In this document: positions 6,926-12,639 of the stretch, in pieces
Layout: every line of letters starts with the position of its first letter
How positions within the stretch are numbered: the stretch's first letter is position 1
Assembly (NCBI GenBank): GCA_035714225.1
Contig: DASTMK010000356.1
Coordinates: forward strand, 1-13,571
Reading direction: 5' to 3'
Length of the DNA: 13,571 nucleotides
Origin: CAADGY01 sp035714225
Lineage (GTDB): Bacteria; Acidobacteriota; Terriglobia; Bryobacterales; Bryobacteraceae
The notes under the pieces: generated by a model
Database searches by the model: none
The model's input: the letters and a program-made list of their open reading frames with translations, nothing else
What the model was told of the DNA's origin: nothing
Made by a program: the position numbers and the translations under genes

Positions 6926-7095
6926 TGGGTATCCGGACCGCATTCAAATGTGATGGCAGGTTCCGTCCCGGGAGCGAGCCCGCGTAGGACGGCGCAATCC
7001 TTTTCAAGCCGTTCCAGTGCGGGGCAAATCTTCTCCAGTTCGGGCGCGGGGATTCCCAGGTCGAGCCCTTCAGCGATGAGCTTCCAGTTTTTCAT
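6922..7095 (-). CDS. GatC/AtzG-like small subunit of the adjacent amidase
   Basis: This 57-residue protein probably wraps around and stabilises the amidase encoded next to it, as GatC does for GatA and AtzG for AtzE. It begins MKNWKLIAEGLDLGIPAPEL and has two amphipathic helices (about 3-12 and 17-39). A short linker follows, then GTEPAITFE (43-51), which resembles the G-x-EP-x-x-x-x segment that ends GatC and the EPA-x-x-F ending of AtzG-type proteins. Its TGA overlaps the amidase ATG as ATGA, implying coupled 1:1 synthesis. No ribosome site precedes the ATG; a TAGAAT box at 7104-7109 lies so close that the message may be nearly leaderless. The coding reality is well supported by the overlap and family pattern; the partner role is inferred. 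Confidence 0.75.
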   Translation of the reverse strand: MKNWKLIAEGLDLGIPAPELEKICPALERLEKDCAVLRGLAPGTEPAITFECGPDTQ

Positions 7096-7103
7096 GAAAA
7101 TTC

Positions 7104-7109
7104 ATTCTA
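7104..7109 (-). promoter_or_regulatory. Candidate -10 box for the small-subunit/amidase/dehydrogenase unit
   Basis: TAGAAT on the minus strand matches the sigma-70 -10 consensus at five of six bases and ends 8 nt before the ATG at 7095. A transcript starting 6-8 nt further on would have almost no leader, which fits the absence of a Shine-Dalgarno sequence. No clear -35 box stands at the usual distance. Confidence 0.35.
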
Positions 7110-7132
7110 CGGTGTTTCGCGGGCCGGCGCCG

Positions 7133-7161
7133 TTGAATCGTTCCGGCCGGGATGACATCAT
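7133..7161 (+). promoter_or_regulatory. Weak candidate promoter for the acyl-CoA dehydrogenase
   Basis: TTGAAT (7133-7138) and CATCAT (7156-7161) are separated by exactly 17 nt, and each matches its consensus at four of six bases. Transcription would begin near 7168, only a few nt before the ATG at 7172. The region is the 76-nt divergent gap between two start codons, so a promoter of some kind must lie in or near it. This particular assignment is weak. Confidence 0.25.
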
Positions 7162-7171
7162 TCAAGAAGCC

Positions 7172-8350
7172 ATGTCCACCCGTATCGAGCAGATGGAGCC
7201 CTCTCCGCTTACCCGGCTGAGCGAAGAAGAAGAGGGTTTTCGTGCCGAAGTTCGCAGATTTGCGCGGGAGCAGATCGCACCATACGTCCGCGAGATGGAT
7301 GAAAAGGGCGCTTTCCGGAAGGAGATCATCCAACAGTTTTTCGACCTGGGATTGATGGGTATCGAAATCCCCGAGGAACTGGGCGGGCAGGGCGGGACAT
7401 TCTTTCAGGCGGTGCTGGCGGTGGAAGAGTTGTCCGCGGTAGATCCCTCCGCCGGCGTCATTGCCGACGTGCAGAACACGCTCGTCAACAATGCGCTGAT
7501 GCGTTGGGCGAATGACGAGCAGAAGCGCGCTTATCTGCCCAGACTTGCCGGCAACGCCGTCGGCTCCTATGCGCTTTCCGAAGCCGGCGCCGGTTCGGAT
7601 GCCTTCGCACTGGCAGCTCGCGCGGAAGAAAAGGACGAGGAGTATTTCCTTACCGGCCGGAAGCTCTGGATCACCAACGCCGCGGAGGCGGAACTGTATC
7701 TCGTTTTTGCCACACTGGACCCTGGCGCCGGGTATCGTGGCATCACCTGCTTTCTTGTAGAAAGAGGATTTCCGGGTTTCGAGGTCGGCAAGAAGGAGGA
7801 CAAGCTCGGGATTCGGGCATCGTCCACCTGCGAACTGATTCTCGATGCTTGCCGGGTGCCGAAATCGAATGTCATCGGCGAGCCCGGTAAGGGATACAAG
7901 ATCGCGATCGAGACGCTAAACGAAGGCCGGATCGGGATCGGCGCGCAGATGGTGGGGCTCGCGCGCGGCGCCCTGGATCACGCTCTGGCGTATGCAAAAC
8001 AAAGAAAGCAGTTTGGGACAGCTATTGCCGCGTTTCAGGGCGTGCAGTTTGCGCTGGCGGATATGGCGACGGAGTTGGAGGCTGCCCGCCTGCTCGTGTA
8101 CAATGCCGCTCGTTTGCGGGATGCCGGGGCACCGTTTGTCCGGGAAGCCGCCATGGCAAAGCTGTATGCGTCGGAGGCGGCCGAACGAATCGCTTCGGCA
8201 GCGGTCGAAGTGCTTGGTGGAGTGGGTTTTACGAAGGATTACCCGGTTGAGAAACTGTATCGCGATGCGAAGATCGGGCGCATTTACGAGGGCACCAGCA
8301 ACATGCAGCGGCTGACGATCGCGAAACAAATTTTCGGGAAACCCGTTTAA
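7172..8350 (+). CDS. Acyl-CoA dehydrogenase, short/branched-chain (ACADSB-like)
   Basis: This FAD enzyme introduces the alpha-beta double bond into short or 2-methyl-branched acyl-CoAs (isoleucine or short-chain fatty acid breakdown), passing electrons to ETF. The 392 residues have the standard three-domain layout. FAD/substrate motifs are YALSEAGAGSDAF (133-145) and WITNA (166-170). RASSTCELILDACRVP (215-230) and LNEGRIGIGAQM (249-260) follow. The catalytic base is Glu373 in IYEGTSN, the short-chain rather than isovaleryl/long-chain position. Runs such as FDLGLMGIE, ASSTC, NEGRIGI-AQM, KDYPVEK and RDAKIG-IYEG are strikingly like mitochondrial ACADSB. The start at 7172 gives a normal N-terminus; longer in-frame extension back to 6950 would overlap the divergent genes and is not family-like. 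ATG 7193 is an alternative. Confidence 0.93.
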   Translation: MSTRIEQMEPSPLTRLSEEEEGFRAEVRRFAREQIAPYVREMDEKGAFRKEIIQQFFDLGLMGIEIPEELGGQGGTFFQAVLAVEELSAVDPSAGVIADVQNTLVNNALMRWANDEQKRAYLPRLAGNAVGSYALSEAGAGSDAFALAARAEEKDEEYFLTGRKLWITNAAEAELYLVFATLDPGAGYRGITCFLVERGFPGFEVGKKEDKLGIRASSTCELILDACRVPKSNVIGEPGKGYKIAIETLNEGRIGIGAQMVGLARGALDHALAYAKQRKQFGTAIAAFQGVQFALADMATELEAARLLVYNAARLRDAGAPFVREAAMAKLYASEAAERIASAAVEVLGGVGFTKDYPVEKLYRDAKIGRIYEGTSNMQRLTIAKQIFGKPV

Positions 8351-8382
8351 ATTCAATACGTCTTACGAAGAAAGAGGGACCT

Positions 8383-9171
8383 ATGCGCCAGCTTCTTATT
8401 GCCGCGACGCTCTGCGTGTTTCTAACTGGAACCGGTATGGCTGCCAAGGCCGATCTGAGCCAAGCCGAGGTGGACGAGATCATCACCAAATTTGCCGCAA
8501 AGGAAGGCGAGTTCGCCAAAGCACGGGAGAACTATACCTACCGGCAGACGGTTCGAATCCAGGAGCTGGACCCTGCGGGTAATGTTCAAGGCCGGCACGA
8601 GATGATTTCCGACATCATCTTCTCAGCCGACGGCAAGCGTACGGAGAAGGTTGTCCGGGCGCCGGTCTCCACGCTCAAAAACATTCTTCTTACCCCGGAA
8701 GACGAGCAGGACCTGCGCAACGTACAGCCGTTCGTGCTGACGACGAAGGATATTCCGGACTATCACATCCGTTTTCTCGGCAAAGAAACTTTGGACGAAA
8801 TTCCCTGCTACGCATTCGCCGTGAAGCCGAAGCAGATGGAAGCCGGGAAGCGGTACTTCCAGGGAATTGTCTGGGTGGACGATCGCGACCTGCAAATCGT
8901 CAAAACGTACGGGCGCGGCGTCGGTCTTCTCAAGAAAAACTCCGATAACCAATTCCCCAAATTTGAGACATTCCGGGAACAGATCGACGGCAAATACTGG
9001 TTTCCGACCTATACGGCAGCCAACGATACGCTCCATTTTCAAGCTGGTCCGCAGCGGATCCGGATGATTGTCCGATACGAGGATTACAAGCAATTCAAGG
9101 CCGACACGACAATCAAATTCGGTGAAGAGGTGGACACGCCGCCTTCTGTCGAAGAACCGAAAAAGCCCTGA
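8383..9171 (+). CDS. Secreted LolA/outer-membrane-lipoprotein-sorting-like protein of unknown role
   Basis: This 262-residue protein is likely periplasmic. Residues 1-~20 are a Sec signal peptide (MRQLLIAATLCVFLTGTG then AAKA). The rest is a beta-rich pattern with alternating strands, such as YTYRQTVRIQELDPAGNVQG, GIVWVDDRDLQIVKTYGRGVG, and KFETFREQIDGKYWFPTYTAA. This sequence-of-strands style is that of LolA-like half-barrel proteins, where the WVD-x-x-x-L-x-I-V-K repeat unit is common. No lipobox cysteine is visible. The C-terminus is a Pro/Glu/Lys-rich tail. The start has AGAGGG 4-5 nt upstream (8374-8378) and follows the acyl-CoA dehydrogenase by 32 nt, so the two are probably cotranscribed, although no functional link is evident. 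A lipoprotein or hydrophobic ligand carrier is one guess only. Confidence 0.75.
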   Translation: MRQLLIAATLCVFLTGTGMAAKADLSQAEVDEIITKFAAKEGEFAKARENYTYRQTVRIQELDPAGNVQGRHEMISDIIFSADGKRTEKVVRAPVSTLKNILLTPEDEQDLRNVQPFVLTTKDIPDYHIRFLGKETLDEIPCYAFAVKPKQMEAGKRYFQGIVWVDDRDLQIVKTYGRGVGLLKKNSDNQFPKFETFREQIDGKYWFPTYTAANDTLHFQAGPQRIRMIVRYEDYKQFKADTTIKFGEEVDTPPSVEEPKKP

Positions 9172-9261
9172 TTTCACCGTTCACAAGGTAAAACGCACAG
9201 GTCGAAACACTGTCCTGCACCCGGGCGGCTCCCTTTTCGTACAATAAAGATCTGCATCTAT
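9172..9261 (+). other. Short non-coding gap before the radical SAM gene
   Basis: These 90 nt hold no gene I can support. The only promoter-like sequence is TACAAT (9240-9245, five of six bases of the -10 consensus); it would start transcription about 10 nt before the ATG at 9262. No matching -35 is seen 16-18 nt upstream, and no stable hairpin or T-run marks the end of the LolA-like gene. Confidence 0.3.
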
Positions 9262-10293
9262 ATGGGAACAAGGGGGTTGACCTTTCGGCGGCGGGTACGG
9301 GCGATCTCGAGGCGGGCGCGCGAATTGCGCATGATCGCCAAAGGGGCTTTTTCCACGGATCATCCGATTCTTGCCCACCTGATTCCAATCCGGCGCTGCA
9401 ACTTGTCCTGCAAGTATTGCAATGAGTACGATAATGTCTCCAAGCCGGTACCGACGGAAATCATGTTGGGCCGGATCGACCGGCTTGCGGCTCTGGGCAC
9501 CACGATCATCACCATCAGCGGCGGCGAGCCGCTGCTTCATCCGGACCTGGACCAGATCATCACACGGATTCGCCGTCGCGGAATTCTCGCGGGCCTGATC
9601 ACGAACGGCTACCTGTTGACCGCCGAGCGAATTCGCCGCCTGAACAAAGCCGGGCTGGATCATCTGCAAATCAGCATCGACAACGTCCAGCCGGATGAGG
9701 TTTCGAAAAAGAGTTTGAAAGTGCTGGACAAGAAGCTCCAGTTGCTGGCGGGTCATGCCCTGTTTCATGTGAACATCAATTCGGTGGTTGGCGGCGGCAT
9801 CCGGAATCCCGAAGATGCCCTTGTGGTTGGGAAGCGGGCCGTGGAATTGGGTTTCACCTCAACGATCGGGATTATTCACGATGGCGATGGCCAGTTGAGG
9901 CCTCTGGGCGGGCGTGAACGCGAAGTGTACCACCAGATGAAGCGGCTGGAGAAAAGCAGCTACGCTCAGGTCAACTATTTTCAGGATGCCATCGCGGAAG
10001 GCCGTCCGAACCGTTGGCGTTGCCGTGCGGGCGGACGGTATTTGTACATCTGTGAAGACGGACTGGTGCACTACTGCTCGCAGCAGCGGGGCTACCCGGC
10101 CAAACCTCTGATGGAATACACGGTCGAAGATATCCGAAGAGAATACCTTACCGAAAAAGGCTGCGCTCCCAACTGCACGGTTTCCTGCGTTCACCAGATC
10201 TCGTATTTCGATTTCTGGCGAGGCGAGCAGACGATTCGCTCCGCGGATCCGGCGCCGGAAGCTGCTCCGCTGGTACACATCGAGATGAACTGA
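9262..10293 (+). CDS. Radical SAM protein with cysteine-rich SPASM-like C-terminus
   Basis: This 343-residue enzyme reductively cleaves S-adenosylmethionine to make a radical; its substrate is unknown. The radical SAM cluster cysteines are Cys46, Cys50 and Cys53 (CNLSCKYC), GGEP is at 87-90, and ITNGYLL and QISID follow at the usual spacing. The C-terminal part holds six more cysteines: Cys254, Cys264 and Cys272 (CRAGGRYLYICEDGLVHYC) and Cys301, Cys305 and Cys309 (CAPNCTVSC), a SPASM/twitch-like pattern for one or two auxiliary 4Fe-4S clusters. The N-terminus is very basic and precedes the barrel. ATG 9262 is chosen because the basic segment is in frame, but its ribosome site is poor; ATG 9331 is an alternative. 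A TACAAT box (9240-9245) lies just upstream, without a clear -35. No precursor peptide gene is visible beside it. Confidence 0.88.
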   Translation: MGTRGLTFRRRVRAISRRARELRMIAKGAFSTDHPILAHLIPIRRCNLSCKYCNEYDNVSKPVPTEIMLGRIDRLAALGTTIITISGGEPLLHPDLDQIITRIRRRGILAGLITNGYLLTAERIRRLNKAGLDHLQISIDNVQPDEVSKKSLKVLDKKLQLLAGHALFHVNINSVVGGGIRNPEDALVVGKRAVELGFTSTIGIIHDGDGQLRPLGGREREVYHQMKRLEKSSYAQVNYFQDAIAEGRPNRWRCRAGGRYLYICEDGLVHYCSQQRGYPAKPLMEYTVEDIRREYLTEKGCAPNCTVSCVHQISYFDFWRGEQTIRSADPAPEAAPLVHIEMN

Positions 10294-10324
10294 TTTACTT
10301 TCAGGCCCTCATCAGCTCTTCATC
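10284..10324. repeat. Inverted repeat spanning both stop codons of two convergent genes
   Basis: GATGAACTGAT (10284-10294) pairs with ATCAG-CTC-TTCATC (10311-10324), giving 11 bp with a 3-nt bulge and a 16-nt loop. Each arm contains one gene's stop codon. No T-run follows on either strand, so it is not a standard bidirectional terminator. It could still form a hairpin in both messages and is the only structure in the 18-nt convergent gap. Confidence 0.45.
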
Positions 10325-12636
10325 CGCGCCATCATATAAAGTCCGGCGAGAGAGAAGACCGCATCGGGTGACCAGGCGGCCACTTGCGGCGGCAGTTGCG
10401 CTACGTTCCCCATCTGTTCGAAAAGCGAGTTGGTTGCGAGATAAGTGATCGCGATGCCCAGGCTCACGCCGACACCAGCCATGGCTCCACGATTACCTGT
10501 CACGAATGCAAAAGGAATCGCAATCAACGCCATGATGAGCACAAATAGCGGGACCGAGAACTTCTTGTAAAACTGCACCTGTAAGCGGACCGTGTCGAAG
10601 CCACTTTGTTGAAGCTCACGAATATAGCCGGCGAGTTCGTGGAAGTTCATCTGCTTGTCCTGCTTTACTTCCTTCAGGAAATAGCTGGGCGGTTCGTTCA
10701 ACTCGGGAAATGTGGCAGTCTGGCCTCGAAAATCGCGGAAAGTCTCACCGTCTGTGCCGCCGCCAAGTTCCCGCATCCAGCCATTCTGGAAAATCCACGT
10801 TTTCAGGGACGGCTGCCACAATGCCCTTTCGGCCGAGATATGCCGGGTCAACCGGAACGTACCAGGGTCCAGTTCGTACACGGAGATACCGCCCATTACG
10901 CTGGAGACCGGGTCGAAATACCTGTAGTAGTAAATGCGGGAACCATTTCCGAAAATCCATTTCCGGTCCGGCCGCAAGTACGTCTGGATCGGCTTTCCCC
11001 GGATCTCGTTGCGGATCGCATCCTGTTTGCGGTTCGTATCGGGAATGACGTAATGATCGAACGCAAAGAGCGCGCCGCTTAATCCCGCGCTCATCAACAG
11101 AATGGGGATGGCCAGGCGATGCAGCGATACGCCGCAGGCTTTCATGGCCGCCACCTCGTTATTCTTGGTCAAAATGCCGAAAGTAACGAGCACGGCCACC
11201 AGTACGCTCAGGGGTGCAAGATCGTACAACAGCTTCGGGGTCAGGAAGAACAGAAACGCAAATACCCGCTGCATGGGTATGTTGTTGCGAATCACGTCCC
11301 CCAGCAATTCGAAGAACTGATAGACGTGCGTCATCAGAACAAAGCTTGCCAATAGCAGCCCGAAGTAGAAGAGAAAACCGTTCAGGATATACGTATCGAC
11401 GATCTGGGGAAGCAGTGGCATGCGGCCGCCGGAGCGGCGGGAAAGCGGCCCCGGCCGCGACGGCAGCCGGTGGAGCAGCCCTCGCAGGATGCGACCGATC
11501 CAGGTCCATGCGGTGCCGACCCAATCTCTGTCGCCGGGACGCTCGAGGCGGGCCAGCAAAATGATCCCCGTGATCGCAAACACGATATTCGGCATCCAGA
11601 CCGCGATGCCCGCCGGGAGCGTGCCCTGCCGTGCTACACCAATCAGGCTGATCAGGGCCATGTAGTACGTGAATGCCAGCAAAACCGTCATCACGATGGC
11701 GGTGGACTTACCTGCTTTGCGTGTAGAGACGCCGAGCGGCAGGCCGACAAGCGCCAACAGGATACATCCGAGCGGTAGTGCGAAGCGCTGATGAAGCTCG
11801 ATGCGCGCATCCACCGACTTCTCTGCTTCGGCCATGAGCGGAAAAGTCGGCATCTCGCTGTATGCTTTGGCTGTACGGATCTCCGGCGGTTCGGCCACCA
11901 ACACCTGGTCACCTTTCGGGAACCCGGTATTGAAGTATTGTGCCGGGTCTTTCCCGACTTCGTAGGTCCGGCCGTTCAGCATGGAAACCTGAATGCGGCT
12001 GCGCTCTACATCGGCAACAGCGATCGCTTCCGCCGCGACCGTAATTCGCGGATCGTCGCTCGCCTCTTCAGTCCGCGATATTCTCTCGCCGGCTGGAGTG
12101 AGGTCCGCCATGAAGACCTTTTTCCACCGGGTCACCGGACCGGGCTCCACATCGCCGACATAGAGAATCGTGTTGGTGAGGGTCTCTTCAAAAACCCGCG
12201 GCCGGATCTCGGCGGTCATCTGCTCGGCGACCAGCTTATTCAGAACGCGGTAGGTTTCCTGAATCGATAGCGGCGTGAGCCATAGGGAGGTGGCCGCCGC
12301 CGCAGCCGTAGCCAGCGCCGCGAACGCCATAACGGGCCAAAAGACCCGCCGGCCAGGCACGCCCGCCGCCCTCATGGCCGTGATCTCGCCGTCGCTCGCC
12401 ATCCGGCTAAGCCCGATCAATGTGCCGACCAGAACTCCGACCGGTATAGTGAACGTCAGCACAAACGGAAGCACCAGGATGAAGAGGAGTCCGATCGTGT
12501 CGATCGGCATCGAACTGCGGACCAGCAGTTCGAACAGCCGCCCTACCCTTTGCAGAAAAAGGACAAAGGTGAAGAGAACGATGCCGAGGATGGCGCTTGA
12601 GGTGATCTCCCGGAAAACGGTTTTACCCAGTGTCAT
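10312..12636 (-). CDS. Fused LptF-LptG lipopolysaccharide export permease
   Basis: This inner-membrane permease would work with the LptB ATPase to extract LPS and pass it to the LptC/A/DE bridge. The 774 residues are two complete YjgP/YjgQ units in one chain. Unit 1 (about 1-365) has three N-terminal helices (12-35, 46-78, 98-123), the coupling motif SDGEITAMRAAGV, a periplasmic jelly-roll region (about 125-280) and three C-terminal helices (283-364). A basic linker (~366-408) leads to unit 2 (about 409-774), with NNEVAAMKACGV as its coupling motif, a periplasmic region (about 530-690) and helices to 770. Both ends of each unit are cytoplasmic, so the fusion needs no extra helix. The start is 3 nt after the stop of the TldD-like gene. 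Usually the two are separate proteins of 350-400 residues. Confidence 0.92.
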   Translation of the reverse strand: MTLGKTVFREITSSAILGIVLFTFVLFLQRVGRLFELLVRSSMPIDTIGLLFILVLPFVLTFTIPVGVLVGTLIGLSRMASDGEITAMRAAGVPGRRVFWPVMAFAALATAAAAATSLWLTPLSIQETYRVLNKLVAEQMTAEIRPRVFEETLTNTILYVGDVEPGPVTRWKKVFMADLTPAGERISRTEEASDDPRITVAAEAIAVADVERSRIQVSMLNGRTYEVGKDPAQYFNTGFPKGDQVLVAEPPEIRTAKAYSEMPTFPLMAEAEKSVDARIELHQRFALPLGCILLALVGLPLGVSTRKAGKSTAIVMTVLLAFTYYMALISLIGVARQGTLPAGIAVWMPNIVFAITGIILLARLERPGDRDWVGTAWTWIGRILRGLLHRLPSRPGPLSRRSGGRMPLLPQIVDTYILNGFLFYFGLLLASFVLMTHVYQFFELLGDVIRNNIPMQRVFAFLFFLTPKLLYDLAPLSVLVAVLVTFGILTKNNEVAAMKACGVSLHRLAIPILLMSAGLSGALFAFDHYVIPDTNRKQDAIRNEIRGKPIQTYLRPDRKWIFGNGSRIYYYRYFDPVSSVMGGISVYELDPGTFRLTRHISAERALWQPSLKTWIFQNGWMRELGGGTDGETFRDFRGQTATFPELNEPPSYFLKEVKQDKQMNFHELAGYIRELQQSGFDTVRLQVQFYKKFSVPLFVLIMALIAIPFAFVTGNRGAMAGVGVSLGIAITYLATNSLFEQMGNVAQLPPQVAAWSPDAVFSLAGLYMMARMKS
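11422..11459 (-). repeat. GC-rich inverted repeat in the LptF-LptG linker
   Basis: On the plus strand GCGGCCG (11422-11428) and CGGCCGC (11453-11459) form an inverted repeat with a 24-nt GC-rich loop. It encodes part of the arginine/glycine/proline-rich linker between the two permease units. In the message it could form a stable hairpin exactly at the domain boundary; a link to translation pausing there is speculative. Confidence 0.4.
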
Positions 12637-12639
12637 CTG

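Noticed and set aside
6950..7171. N-terminal extension of the acyl-CoA dehydrogenase
   Set aside because: Would overlap the divergent small-subunit gene and its start; sequence is Ser/Arg-rich and unlike the family, which begins near residue 1 of the 7172 start.
9172..9261. A precursor peptide gene for the radical SAM enzyme in the upstream gap
   Set aside because: The 90 nt contain no start codon with a ribosome site and a plausible short frame.
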